Shown: one piece after another, positions 36,522 to 46,863 of the stretch
Numbering within the stretch: the first letter of the stretch is position 1
Layout: every line of letters begins with the position of its first letter
NCBI RefSeq assembly: GCF_046159835.1
Contig: NZ_JBJXCY010000001.1
Coordinates: 1,054,001 to 1,118,000 of the forward strand
DNA: 64,000 nucleotides
DNA from: JACKJK01 sp046159835
Lineage (GTDB): Bacteria; Pseudomonadota; Alphaproteobacteria; Rhizobiales; Tepidamorphaceae
Reading direction: 5' to 3'
The notes under the pieces: generated by a model
What the model saw: the letters and a program-made list of their open reading frames with translations, nothing else
What the model was told of the DNA's origin: nothing
Databases searched by the model: none
Position numbers and translations under genes: made by a program

Positions 36522-36715
36522 TGCCGTGGAGCAGGGATGCTGCGCCATTGTGATGCCCCAATCCCACGGTTAACCCTGCGCTGCGATGGTGCGGGTTTCA
36601 CCGTTTGCGCACCGGGGGCGCACGCGGTATCACCACAAGCGAATCCGTTCGCGTCACGATGGGGAAAGCGGCAGATTATTTGCCGCTGCGCGAACAGCGT
36701 CAGGGTACCGATTAC

Positions 36716-37387
36716 ATGACCGATTTTTTCCGCGAGGTTGACGAGGAACTGCGCCGCGAGCGCATGAACGATGTATGGAAGCGCTTCGGCCCCATCATCA
36801 TGGGCGTCGCCGTCCTCATCGTCCTTGCCACCGCCGGCTATCGTTTCTGGGAATGGTACCAGGCACGCACCGCCGGCGCGGCCGGTGAGGCTTATGTCTC
36901 CGCTGTGCGCGACAACGACGACAACCCGCAGCAGATGGAAGCTGCCCTCGAGGAACTCGCCGAAGGCGGCACCGGGTTCGAGGACCTTGCCCGTATGCGC
37001 ATCGCCGCTGCCCGCGGTCAGGCTGGCGACGTCGACGGTGCCGTTGCGGCCTACGACGACATCGCAGCCGATTCCGGTGTCGACGACCGCGTCCGTGAAC
37101 TGGCCCGCATCCGCGCAGCCAACCTGCTGATCGATACGGCCTCCCTTGCCGACATGAACGCGCGTATTGGCGGGCTGACGGGCGAAGACGCGCCGATGCG
37201 CCATTCCGCCCGCGAGATTCTCGGCCTGACCGCCTATCGCAACGGCGACTATGCCGAGGCCGCCGAGCAGTTCGATGCCATCATCGCCGATAGCGGCGCG
37301 CCGCAGGATATGCGCAGCCGCGTCGAACTGATGCAATCGCTTTTGGCAGCGCGCCTCGCCGCTGCCGGAGAAGGGAGTGGCCAGTGA
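36716..37387 (+). CDS. YfgM-like tetratricopeptide protein
   Basis: 223 residues from the ATG at 36716. The short cytoplasmic N-terminus (MTDFFREVDEELRRERM) is followed by one membrane anchor (about 25-45, IIMGVAVLIVLATAGYRFW) and a periplasmic TPR-like domain. This is the YfgM/TPR_21 family, which helps SecYEG-associated folding and usually sits next to bamB, as here. The stop overlaps the bamB start (GTGA), indicating coupling. The 194 bases upstream show no strong promoter. Confidence 0.85.
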   Translation: MTDFFREVDEELRRERMNDVWKRFGPIIMGVAVLIVLATAGYRFWEWYQARTAGAAGEAYVSAVRDNDDNPQQMEAALEELAEGGTGFEDLARMRIAAARGQAGDVDGAVAAYDDIAADSGVDDRVRELARIRAANLLIDTASLADMNARIGGLTGEDAPMRHSAREILGLTAYRNGDYAEAAEQFDAIIADSGAPQDMRSRVELMQSLLAARLAAAGEGSGQ

Positions 37388-38730
37388 CCCACTTGTTCAA
37401 AAGCCGCCGCCCGCTCTACGCCGCGCTCGCAGCGCTCGCCGTCTTCGTGCCGGCGCTGGCCGGTTGCTCGCCGCCGCGCGAGATGCCGACCTTCGGCTCG
37501 CTGATCGAACCGTTCCAGCGCCCCGAACCCAAGGTTCCCGGTGAGCGCCGTGACGCGCTGCCTGTCGCCGGCGATGGCGGCCAGACGGTGACCGGCGAAG
37601 CCGTGTCGCTTGCCTCTGCCCAGTTGCAGCCCGAATGGCCCAACCCGGGCGGCCCGGCCACCAACGCCCCCGGCCACCTGTCCATCGGCTCGGGCGCCTA
37701 TGCGTTCGCGGTGCCGGTCGGCGAAGGCTCCGCCCGCCGTTCGCGCCTCGTTGCACCGCCCATCGTTCACCAGAGCTACGCCGTGGTGATGGATGCACGC
37801 GGGAATGTCAGCGCCGTCTCGCTCTCGGGCGGCGGCAAGGCATGGGCCATCGCGACCAAGCCGGAAAACGAGCGCGGCCGTGGCGCCAGCGGTGCCGGCC
37901 TTGCGGCTGAGTCCGGCCGCGTGTTCGTCGCGACCGCCTACAACACCGTGCGGGCGCTGGACATCCGCACCGGCGCGCAAATCTGGGAAGCGAAACTGTC
38001 CGCGCCGGCCCGTTCCGCGCCGACGGTCGCGGACGGCGTGATCTATATCGTCTCCGCAACCAACGTGGTGCATGCGCTGAACGCCGCAGACGGCACGGAA
38101 GCATGGAACTACAACGGCATTCCGGAGACGGCGAGCATCATGTCGCCGTCGAGTGCTGCGGTGTCCGGCGGTATCGTCGTGGTGCCCTACAGCTCCGGCG
38201 AGGTCATCGCCTTCAAGGCTAGCGACGGCACGCCTGTCTGGTCCGACCAGCTCACCGGCCAGAGCCGCTTTTCTGCCGTTTCCGGCATTCGTGACGTCGC
38301 GGCCCGCCCTGTCATCGTCGGCAGCACGGTCTACGCCATCGGCGTCGGTGGGCGTCTCGCCGCCATCTCGCTGAAGAGCGGCGAACGGCTGTGGGGTGCG
38401 AACGTCGCCAGTTCGACCACGCCGGCCGTTTCCGGTAACGCGATCTTCGTCGCGACCCTCGACAACAAGCTCGTCGCCGTGGATCGCGAGGACGGTTCGT
38501 TCCTGTGGTCCGTCGGCCTGCCGTCCGGCACCAACTGGGTCGGCCCGCTTCTGGCCGGCAACACGTTGTGGCTCGGCTCTGCGGACGGTCGCGTGCTGCG
38601 GGTCAACCCGACCAACGGCTCGACGGTTTCGGAAACGAAGCTCGGCAAGGGCGTGCTGATCCCGCCGATTGGTGCTGCTGGCCGCGTGCTCGTCCTCGAC
38701 GACTCCGGCCGTCTCAACGTTTACAACTGA
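37384..38730 (+). CDS. bamB: BamB outer membrane assembly lipoprotein (PQQ-like propeller)
   Basis: 448 residues starting at a GTG. A lipoprotein signal peptide ends in the lipobox ALAGC (Cys28). After a Pro-rich linker come PQQ/WD-like blades, for example VRALDIRTGAQIWEAKL, VHALNAADGTEAWNYNG, VIAFKASDGTPVWSDQL and LVAVDREDGSFLWSVGL, making an eight-blade beta-propeller. BamB scaffolds BamA in outer-membrane protein assembly. Position between yfgM-like and der matches the common gene order. Confidence 0.92.
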   Translation: MTHLFKSRRPLYAALAALAVFVPALAGCSPPREMPTFGSLIEPFQRPEPKVPGERRDALPVAGDGGQTVTGEAVSLASAQLQPEWPNPGGPATNAPGHLSIGSGAYAFAVPVGEGSARRSRLVAPPIVHQSYAVVMDARGNVSAVSLSGGGKAWAIATKPENERGRGASGAGLAAESGRVFVATAYNTVRALDIRTGAQIWEAKLSAPARSAPTVADGVIYIVSATNVVHALNAADGTEAWNYNGIPETASIMSPSSAAVSGGIVVVPYSSGEVIAFKASDGTPVWSDQLTGQSRFSAVSGIRDVAARPVIVGSTVYAIGVGGRLAAISLKSGERLWGANVASSTTPAVSGNAIFVATLDNKLVAVDREDGSFLWSVGLPSGTNWVGPLLAGNTLWLGSADGRVLRVNPTNGSTVSETKLGKGVLIPPIGAAGRVLVLDDSGRLNVYN

Positions 38731-38760
38731 CGCGCAACACCGCGTCGGGGGGCCCGGTGA

Positions 38761-40134
38761 ATGCCGCTCAGGATTGCAATCGTCGGACGCCCGAACGTCG
38801 GCAAGTCCACCCTGTTCAACCGGCTCGTCGGCAAGCGTCTCGCGCTTGTCGATGATACGCCGGGTGTGACGCGCGACCGCCGCGAGGGGGAAGCGCGCAT
38901 CGGCGATCTGCGCTTCACGGTGCTCGACACCGCGGGGCTTGAGGAAAGCGCGCCCGAAACCCTCGAAGGCCGCATGACGGGCCAGACCCAGGCGGCCATC
39001 GAACTCGCCGACGTGACGCTGTTCGTCATTGACGCGCGCACCGGCATCACCCCCATCGATGAGCATTTCGCCAACTTGCTGCGCAAGCGCGGCGGCGACG
39101 TCATCCTCGTTGCCAACAAGTGCGAAGGCCGCGCCGCGGAAGCCGGCATCTACGAGTCCTTCTCGCTTGGCCTTGGCGACCCGGTTCCGGTGTCTGCCGA
39201 GCACGGCGAGGGCATGGCTGACCTCTACGAGGCGCTGCTGCCCTATGACGAGGCGCTGAAGGCCGAGGAAGATGCTGCCGCGTGCGCCATCGAGGCCGAG
39301 GTCGGCGAGAGCGAGGGCGAGCGCCCGCCGGGGCCGATCCGGGTCGCCATCATCGGACGCCCCAACGCGGGCAAGTCCACGCTCATCAACAAGATGATCG
39401 GCGAGGAACGCCTGCTGACCGGTCCGGAAGCCGGCATCACTCGCGATTCCATCGCTGTCCATTTCACCTGGAAGGATCACGCGTTCCGGCTGTTCGACAC
39501 GGCCGGCATGCGTCGCCGCGCCCGCGTGACGGGCAAGCTGGAGCGGCTCTCCGTCGCTGACACGCTGCGCGCCGTCCGCTTTGCGGAAGTCGTGGTTGTC
39601 ATGGTCGACGCCACGATGCCCTTCGAGAAGCAGGACCTCCACATTGCCGACCTTGCCGAGCGCGAAGGCCGCGCCGTGCTGATCGCGCTCGCCAAGTGGG
39701 ACCTCGTCAAGGACAAGAAGGAAGCGACCCTGCGCCTGCGCGAGATGTCCGACCGCCTGCTGCCGCAGCTTCGAGGATGTCCGCTGGTGCCGGTGTCCGG
39801 TCTCACCGGCTCGGGTATCGGGTCCCTGGCCCGCGCCATCGTGGAAGTGCACGAGCGCTGGAACATCCGAATCTCGACCGCCAAGCTCAATCGCTGGTGG
39901 GCCGAGGCGACCGCAGCCCATCCCCCGCCCGCCGTGGCCGGGCGCCGGCTCAAGCTGCGCTACGTCACGCAGGTGAAGAGCAGGCCGCCGACCTTTGTCG
40001 CGTTCTGCTCGCGCCCGGAAGCTGTGCCCAATGCGTGGCGGCGCTACGCGGTGAACAGCCTGAAGGAAACATTCGGGCTAGTCGGCACCACGGTGCGCTT
40101 CATCGTGCGCAAGTCCGACAACCCCTACGCCTGA
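38761..40134 (+). CDS. der: Ribosome-assembly GTPase Der (EngA)
   Basis: 457 residues with two tandem G domains and a KH-like C-terminus. Walker A motifs are GRPNVGKST (near 8-16) and GRPNAGKST (near 200); DTAG and NKCE/AKWD motifs follow in order. Der is essential for 50S maturation. Start ATG at 38761 follows GGGGGGCCCGGTGA. No anomaly seen. Confidence 0.96.
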   Translation: MPLRIAIVGRPNVGKSTLFNRLVGKRLALVDDTPGVTRDRREGEARIGDLRFTVLDTAGLEESAPETLEGRMTGQTQAAIELADVTLFVIDARTGITPIDEHFANLLRKRGGDVILVANKCEGRAAEAGIYESFSLGLGDPVPVSAEHGEGMADLYEALLPYDEALKAEEDAAACAIEAEVGESEGERPPGPIRVAIIGRPNAGKSTLINKMIGEERLLTGPEAGITRDSIAVHFTWKDHAFRLFDTAGMRRRARVTGKLERLSVADTLRAVRFAEVVVVMVDATMPFEKQDLHIADLAEREGRAVLIALAKWDLVKDKKEATLRLREMSDRLLPQLRGCPLVPVSGLTGSGIGSLARAIVEVHERWNIRISTAKLNRWWAEATAAHPPPAVAGRRLKLRYVTQVKSRPPTFVAFCSRPEAVPNAWRRYAVNSLKETFGLVGTTVRFIVRKSDNPYA

Positions 40135-40144
40135 CCCTGAGCCG

Positions 40145-41242
40145 ATGCGTTTCGCCTTCTTCATCACCGACCTTGCAGGCGGCGGTGCGGAACGCGTGAC
40201 GGTCAATCTGGCGGACGCGCTCCACGCGCGCGGCCACGATGTCACCATCACCACGGTGCGGGCGCGCTACGCCTACCAGGCCGCAGACGGCATCGCGATT
40301 TCACCACTGGTGCAAAAGCGCGAACCGCTCGCCAACCTTCTCTGGCGGATCTACCCGCTGGGTGGACGGCTGAAGCGCCGGCTCGCGGAGCTGGAGCGGG
40401 AAGGGCCGATTGACCTGATGGTTTCCGCCCTTCCGTTCGCCGATGCCATTGCCAGCAGGGTTCGGCATCCGCGCCTCGTGTTTCACCTGCACGGCCCCAT
40501 GTCGCCGGGGCTCGAAACGGCCGCTGCGACCTCTCGCTTCAAGCATTGGCGAAAGCGGAGGCGGCTGCACCGGGTCTATGGCGATGCGCCCGTGCTGAGC
40601 GTCGCAGACGGTGTCGCCAGCGACCTTGCCGAAAAGTGCGGGGTCCGTTTGGGATCGGTGCACCCGATCGCGAACGCCATCGATGCGGAACGCGTCCGCG
40701 CACTTGCCACCGAGCCGGAGCCGCGCCTGCCTGTCGAGCCGTTCCTCGTTCATGTGGGCCGCATGGTCTCTCTCAAGCGGCATGACCTGCTGCTGGAAGG
40801 TTTTCGCCGCGCGGACGTCGCGCACAAGCTGGTGTTGATCGGCGAGGTCACGTCCAAGGTGCAGCGCATGATTGCCGACATGGGCCTGTCGGGCAGGGTG
40901 CTGACACCCGGATTTCGCGCCAACCCGTTTCCGTGGATCAAGGCTGCTGACGGCCTGTTGCTCACCTCGGACTATGAAGGCATGCCCATGGTGCTGCTTG
41001 AAGCGCTGGCATGCGGCACCCCCGTCATCTCAACCGATTGCCCGGCGGGCGGCCCGCGCCAGGTCATGCGCGGCGACCTGGAGCGGTTCCTGTTCCCCGT
41101 CGGGGATGCCTCAGCGCTCAGCGACCGCATTCGCCTGCTGGTGTCCGACCCGCCTGAAATCAGCCCCGATGCCTTGCATGGGTTCCGCACCGAAGATGCC
41201 GTGGCGACCCTGGAGAGCATCGCTTCACGCGACACGCTTTGA
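40145..41242 (+). CDS. Glycosyltransferase, family-4 type (first of a tandem pair)
   Basis: 365 residues. It opens MRFAFFITDLAGGGAERVT, the Gly-rich acceptor-side loop of GT-B enzymes, and has the GT4 donor site TSDYEGMPMVLLEALACG near residue 278. HVGRMVSLKRHDLLLEGF precedes it. It lies 10 bases after der. Target is unknown; cell-envelope polysaccharide is likely. The next gene is a paralogue of the same length. Confidence 0.85.
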   Translation: MRFAFFITDLAGGGAERVTVNLADALHARGHDVTITTVRARYAYQAADGIAISPLVQKREPLANLLWRIYPLGGRLKRRLAELEREGPIDLMVSALPFADAIASRVRHPRLVFHLHGPMSPGLETAAATSRFKHWRKRRRLHRVYGDAPVLSVADGVASDLAEKCGVRLGSVHPIANAIDAERVRALATEPEPRLPVEPFLVHVGRMVSLKRHDLLLEGFRRADVAHKLVLIGEVTSKVQRMIADMGLSGRVLTPGFRANPFPWIKAADGLLLTSDYEGMPMVLLEALACGTPVISTDCPAGGPRQVMRGDLERFLFPVGDASALSDRIRLLVSDPPEISPDALHGFRTEDAVATLESIASRDTL

Positions 41243-41325
41243 GGCCCGATTGACCCCTCAGGCTTGATCTTGGCCGGCTGCCGGACGATGGTTTCCCATA
41301 CGTCAGATTGAGCAGTGCGGGTGTC

Positions 41326-42423
41326 GTGCGGTTTCTATTCATTCTCCCGGATTTTCAGGGCGGCGGCGCCGAGCGCATGACGATTTCGCTCGTCGCCGGA
41401 CTGCGTGCAGCAGGGCACGACGCGCGCATCATCGTGCTGCGGGACCTTGCCGACCACGATGTGCCGAACACCATTCCCGTCTCGATCCTCGTCGGGCCCG
41501 ATCAGAAGTTCGGCACGTCTTTCCGCCGTCGACTGCGCGATACGTGGAAGCTGCGATCGCTGGTGCGGCGGATGGAACGCGACGGACGGTTCGACCTCGT
41601 CGTCTCGGCCTTGCCGCATGCGGACGGCCTGCTGCGGCGGATCAAGCATCCCCGCACGCTGTTCCACATACACGGCCCGTTCCACCACGAGCTCTTTGCC
41701 TTGCGGGAGATTTCCAGACGCAAGTCGAACAGATGGCTGCGGCGCTACAAGGCGATCTATGACGGTGCCAACATCCTCACCGTTGCGCCGGGGCTGGCCA
41801 ATGAACTGCGGGAGAATTGCACCTTCCGCGTCGCCAATGATTATCCCCAGCCAAACGCCGTCGAACCGGAGATCATTCGCGCCCTGAGCGCGGAGCCGGA
41901 ACCCGATCTGCCGACGCGACCCTTCCTGCTGCACGTGGCGCGGCCCGCGCCGCTCAAACGCCATGACCTGATGATCGAGGCATTCGAGAGGTCCGTGATC
42001 GATGCCGACCTCGTGCTGCTCGGCAAGCTCGATGATCGCGTCCTGCAACTGGTGTCGTCGTCATCGCGTGCGACCCGAATTCACACACCGGGCTTTCGCG
42101 CCAACCCCTATCCGTGGATGCGCGCTGCGCGTGTCGTGGTCGTCACGTCGGATTTTGAAGGATTGCCGATGGTGCTGCTGGAGGCGCTGGCCTGCGGCAC
42201 CCCGGTCGTGTCGTCGGATTGTCCCGGACGCGGCTCACGGCAGGTCATGCGCGGCAATCTCGCGCCGTTCCTGTTTCCGCTCGGGGATGCCGATGCACTG
42301 GCAGACTGCCTGCGGCGAGTGATGGCGAACCCGCCAAAGATCGAAGACGCGGCGCTCGACGGCTTCCGAATGCGAGATGCCGTCGCCTCGCTTGAACGCG
42401 TGGCCGCGCTGCCAAAACTGTGA
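41326..42423 (+). CDS. Glycosyltransferase, family-4 type (second of a tandem pair)
   Basis: 365 residues from the GTG at 41326, chosen because VRFLFILPDFQGGGAERMT then aligns with the first residues of the upstream paralogue; a TTG at 41308 would add six residues. Donor-site motif TSDFEGLPMVLLEALACG is at the same position as in the paralogue, and HVARPAPLKRHDLMIEAF matches too. The pair arose by tandem duplication and has diverged substantially in the acceptor half. It ends four bases from a convergent gene. Confidence 0.82.
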   Translation: MRFLFILPDFQGGGAERMTISLVAGLRAAGHDARIIVLRDLADHDVPNTIPVSILVGPDQKFGTSFRRRLRDTWKLRSLVRRMERDGRFDLVVSALPHADGLLRRIKHPRTLFHIHGPFHHELFALREISRRKSNRWLRRYKAIYDGANILTVAPGLANELRENCTFRVANDYPQPNAVEPEIIRALSAEPEPDLPTRPFLLHVARPAPLKRHDLMIEAFERSVIDADLVLLGKLDDRVLQLVSSSSRATRIHTPGFRANPYPWMRAARVVVVTSDFEGLPMVLLEALACGTPVVSSDCPGRGSRQVMRGNLAPFLFPLGDADALADCLRRVMANPPKIEDAALDGFRMRDAVASLERVAALPKL

Positions 42424-42427
42424 CGGT

Positions 42428-43183
42428 TCAATTCGCCTCGACGGGCTCCGGCCGCGACAGCCAGGTGTCGCGCGGCACATCGTAGATCAGCCCGTGATGC
42501 TCAAGCTCCGGCGCGAACAGCGGCATGATCTGCGGCACGATGTCGGCGGGTGACTTCAGCGTTTCCGGGTCTTCACCGGGCATGGCCTGCGCGCGCATGG
42601 CGGTGCGCGTCGCGCCCGGGTTCACCAGGTTGATCTTCAGCGGCACGTTGACCGCCTCCATCGCGTAGGTGAGGGCCATCTGCTCAAGCGCGATCTTGGT
42701 AATCGAGTAGGCGCCCCAATAGGGCCGCGGAGCATAGGTCGCGCCTGTCGTCATGAAGACGGCGCGCCCGGCATCGGAGGCGCGGAGCAGGGGGTCGAGC
42801 GTGCGGATCAGCCGCCAGTTGGCCGTGAGGTTCGTCGTGACGACCTCATCCCACTGCTTCGGCTTGATGTGCGAGAGCGGCGTCAGCGGACCCAGTACGC
42901 CAGCATTGGCGAACAGGATGTCCAGCTTTTTCCAGCGGTCGAAGATCGCGCCGCCCAGGCGGTCGATGGCGTCCATGTCGGCGAGATCGAATGGCACCAG
43001 CGTCGCCTGTCCGCCTTCCGCCTTGATGGCGTCGTCGAGTTCTTCCAGCGCGCCGACGGTGCGTGCAACGGCGATGACATGCGCGCCGGCGCGGGCAAGG
43101 CCCACGCTGACGGCGTAGCCGATGCCACGGCTCGCACCGGTGACGAGCGCGACGCGTCCGGACAGGTCAGGCAACTCGATCAT
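42428..43183 (-). CDS. Short-chain dehydrogenase/reductase
   Basis: 251 residues of classical SDR layout: TGASRGIGYAVS for NAD(P), NAGVLGP, and the Tyr-x3-Lys pair in AYSITK. The residue 13 positions before the tyrosine, usually serine, reads threonine in FMTTGATYAPRPYWGAY, so the catalytic serine may be conservatively replaced or shifted. The C-terminus NPGATRTAMRAQAMPG is typical. The ATG overlaps the purF stop by 4 bases. Substrate unknown. Confidence 0.88.
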   Translation of the reverse strand: MIELPDLSGRVALVTGASRGIGYAVSVGLARAGAHVIAVARTVGALEELDDAIKAEGGQATLVPFDLADMDAIDRLGGAIFDRWKKLDILFANAGVLGPLTPLSHIKPKQWDEVVTTNLTANWRLIRTLDPLLRASDAGRAVFMTTGATYAPRPYWGAYSITKIALEQMALTYAMEAVNVPLKINLVNPGATRTAMRAQAMPGEDPETLKSPADIVPQIMPLFAPELEHHGLIYDVPRDTWLSRPEPVEAN

Positions 43184-44649
43184 GCCGTCTCCGACAGCAG
43201 CGAGAGCTGGCGCACGGTTTCGCGCGCGCTTTCCTTGTCGGTCAGGCGGGTCGGGTATTCGCCGGTGAAGCAGGCATCGCAGTACTGCGGCAAATCATTC
43301 TGGCGCGCGGCCTCGCCCACCGCCCGGTACAGCCCGTCGATGGACAGGAAGGCCAGCGAGTCCACCTTGATGTACTGAGCCATGTCGGCAATCGACATGC
43401 GCGAGGCGATCAGCTTGGACTTCTCAGGCGTATCAACGCCGTAGAAACAGGGATTGGTGGTCGGGGGGCTGGCGATGCGCATATGCACTTCCTTCGCGCC
43501 CGCATCGCGCATCATCTGCACGATCTTCAGCGAGGTCGTGCCGCGTACGATGGAATCATCCACCAGCACCACGCGCTTGCCCTCGATCATCTTGCGGTTG
43601 GCGTTGTGCTTGAGCTTCACGCCCATGTTGCGCACGGCATCCGTCGGCTCGATGAACGTCCGGCCCACATAGTGGTTTCGGATGATGCCGAGTTCGAAGG
43701 GAATGCCGGATTCCTGAGAGAAGCCGATGGCTGCCGGCGTGCCGGAATCGGGAACCGGCACCACCAGATCGGCATCGACCGGCATTTCGCGGGCGAGTTC
43801 CTGCCCGATCCGCTTGCGCACCTCGTAGACGTTGCGGCCTTCGACGGTGGAATCGGGACGGGCGAAATAGACGTATTCGAAGATGCAGAAGCGCGAGGGC
43901 TGCGGCGTGAACGGGTAGAGCGAGCGGATCTCGTCTTCCGTGATGACGATGAGTTCGCCCGGCTCGATATCCCGGATGTGGTGCGCGCCGATGATGTCGA
44001 GCGCGCAGGTCTCCGACGTCAGGATCGGCGCGCCGTCGAGTTCACCCAGGACCAGCGGGCGCACGCCGAGCGGGTCGCGCACGCCGATCAGCTTCTTCTC
44101 CGACATGGCGACGATGGCGAAGGCGCCTTCAAGCTGGCGCAGCGCGCCGGTCAGGCGTTCGACGATCGGGCCGATATCTTCCATCGCGATCAGGTGCAGC
44201 AGCGTCTCGGTGTCGGACGTCGACTGGAAGATCGCGCCTTGCCGCTGCAGCGAGCGCTGAAGGCTGCGGGCATTGGTGATGTTGCCGTTGTGGGCGACGG
44301 CAAACCCGCCGCCGTGAAACTCGGCGAACAGCGGCTGCACGTTGCGCAGCACCGGCGCGCCGGTCGTCGAGTAGCGCGAATGGCCGATTGCGCGGTCGCC
44401 CTTGAGGCGCTCGATCACTGCCGGCTTGGTGAAGTTGTCGCCAACAAGGCCGATGTGGCGCTCGTTGTGAAACTGGACGCCGTCATAGGTAACAATGCCC
44501 GCTGCTTCCTGCCCGCGATGCTGGAGCGCGTGCAGGCCGAGGGTCGCCAGCGCACCGGCATCCTCGTGTCCGAAAATGCCGAAGACGCCGCACTCTTCGT
44601 GCAGATGGTCATCGTCGTCGAACGGATGAGTTGTGAGGGTCTTGGTCAG
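43180..44649 (-). CDS. purF: Amidophosphoribosyltransferase, apparent CTG start
   Basis: 489 residues if translation starts at the CTG at 44649-44647. The mature N-terminal nucleophile is Cys20 (EECGVFGIFG); the class II amidotransferase domain continues through HALQHRGQEAAGI and GHSRYSTTG, and the phosphoribosyl site is VVLVDDSIVRGTTS. It makes phosphoribosylamine, the first step of purine synthesis. Between the in-frame stop at 44685 and Cys20 there is no ATG, GTG or TTG. The CTG has GAGGA 7 bases upstream and begins (M)TKTLTTHPF. The first in-frame GTG, at 44418, would remove Cys20 and 77 residues in all. Confidence 0.93.
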   Translation of the reverse strand: MTKTLTTHPFDDDDHLHEECGVFGIFGHEDAGALATLGLHALQHRGQEAAGIVTYDGVQFHNERHIGLVGDNFTKPAVIERLKGDRAIGHSRYSTTGAPVLRNVQPLFAEFHGGGFAVAHNGNITNARSLQRSLQRQGAIFQSTSDTETLLHLIAMEDIGPIVERLTGALRQLEGAFAIVAMSEKKLIGVRDPLGVRPLVLGELDGAPILTSETCALDIIGAHHIRDIEPGELIVITEDEIRSLYPFTPQPSRFCIFEYVYFARPDSTVEGRNVYEVRKRIGQELAREMPVDADLVVPVPDSGTPAAIGFSQESGIPFELGIIRNHYVGRTFIEPTDAVRNMGVKLKHNANRKMIEGKRVVLVDDSIVRGTTSLKIVQMMRDAGAKEVHMRIASPPTTNPCFYGVDTPEKSKLIASRMSIADMAQYIKVDSLAFLSIDGLYRAVGEAARQNDLPQYCDACFTGEYPTRLTDKESARETVRQLSLLSETA

Positions 44650-44723
44650 GGCCTTGTCCTCGCAGTCAACATATGTCGCAGGTCAACGTCAGTGGGGTGC
44701 GGCCCGGTGGGCCGCATGTGCCG

Positions 44724-45338
44724 CTAGTTGCTGTTGTTCGTCGCCGGGTCGCTCTCGATCAGGCCGTCGATGGTTGCATCGTCGCCTTCCGGTGCCGGTT
44801 CGCCGGGGGTCTCGTCGCCCTCGAATTCCTTGCGGACGCGGTCGAGAATCGCGCTCTCCGGGTCTTCCGGGAGCAGATTCATGAGCTTTTCGCCCGTTGT
44901 CTCGATGAGTTCCAGCGAACGTGCCTGGGTGATCCAGTCTGGCCGCTTCTCCTCGGGCACGAACCAGTCGAAAAATAGGTAGCCGACGACGACAAGCAAG
45001 AGGCCGCGTGCAATCCCGAAGAAGAAGCCGAGCGTGCGGTCCACCGCGCCGACCCGGCTGTCGAGGATGAAGTCAGAAATCCGCGACGTGATGTAGCTGA
45101 CAATGATCAGAACGATGATGAAGGTCGCGCCGATCAGGATGATGTCGGCCAGCTGGTCCGGATCGATCTGCTCGCGAACGAGGCCCTTGAAGCGGGAATA
45201 GGCGAAGACCGTGGCGATCACCGCCGCCGCCCACGAGGCGATGGAGAGAATCTCGCGTGTCAGCCCGCGAACCATGGCCAGCAGGCCAGAGATCACCGCG
45301 ACCACGATGAGAATGATGTCGAGTCCGGAAATAATCAT
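44724..45338 (-). CDS. CvpA family membrane protein
   Basis: 204 residues from the ATG at 45338. Four membrane segments occupy the first ~130 residues (IILIVVAVISGLLAMVRGLT, SWAAAVIATVFAYS, IILIGATFIIVLIIVSYI, FFFGIARGLLLVVVGYLFF), followed by an acidic tail. This is the CvpA/colicin V production family, which typically lies beside purF, as here, with 74 bases between. Its molecular function is not settled. Confidence 0.88.
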   Translation of the reverse strand: MIISGLDIILIVVAVISGLLAMVRGLTREILSIASWAAAVIATVFAYSRFKGLVREQIDPDQLADIILIGATFIIVLIIVSYITSRISDFILDSRVGAVDRTLGFFFGIARGLLLVVVGYLFFDWFVPEEKRPDWITQARSLELIETTGEKLMNLLPEDPESAILDRVRKEFEGDETPGEPAPEGDDATIDGLIESDPATNNSN

Positions 45339-45464
45339 GGAAGGCCTTGCCTGTCGTTGCAAATGCCGCGTCGGCAGCCGCCCGGCGCCTGTTTGCAGCC
45401 CGAATAAACCAAATCGCCGAGCGTTGCGAGTCCGATGACGCACGTGCCGCCGATCATGCGGCGT

Positions 45465-46862
<1,398 letters not shown>

Positions 46863-46863
46863 G

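Noticed and set aside
37249..39921. 890-codon open frame on the minus strand
   Set aside because: Antisense to yfgM-like, bamB and der, all clear genes; its translation is His/Arg/Gly-rich with no family features.
42720..42790. SDR inactivated by loss of the catalytic serine
   Set aside because: Threonine at that position is conservative and Tyr/Lys are intact, so loss of activity cannot be claimed.
44640..44690. Frameshift at the purF start using the ATG at 44672
   Set aside because: That ATG frame stops after eight codons and has no ribosome-binding site, while the CTG has one at ideal spacing.
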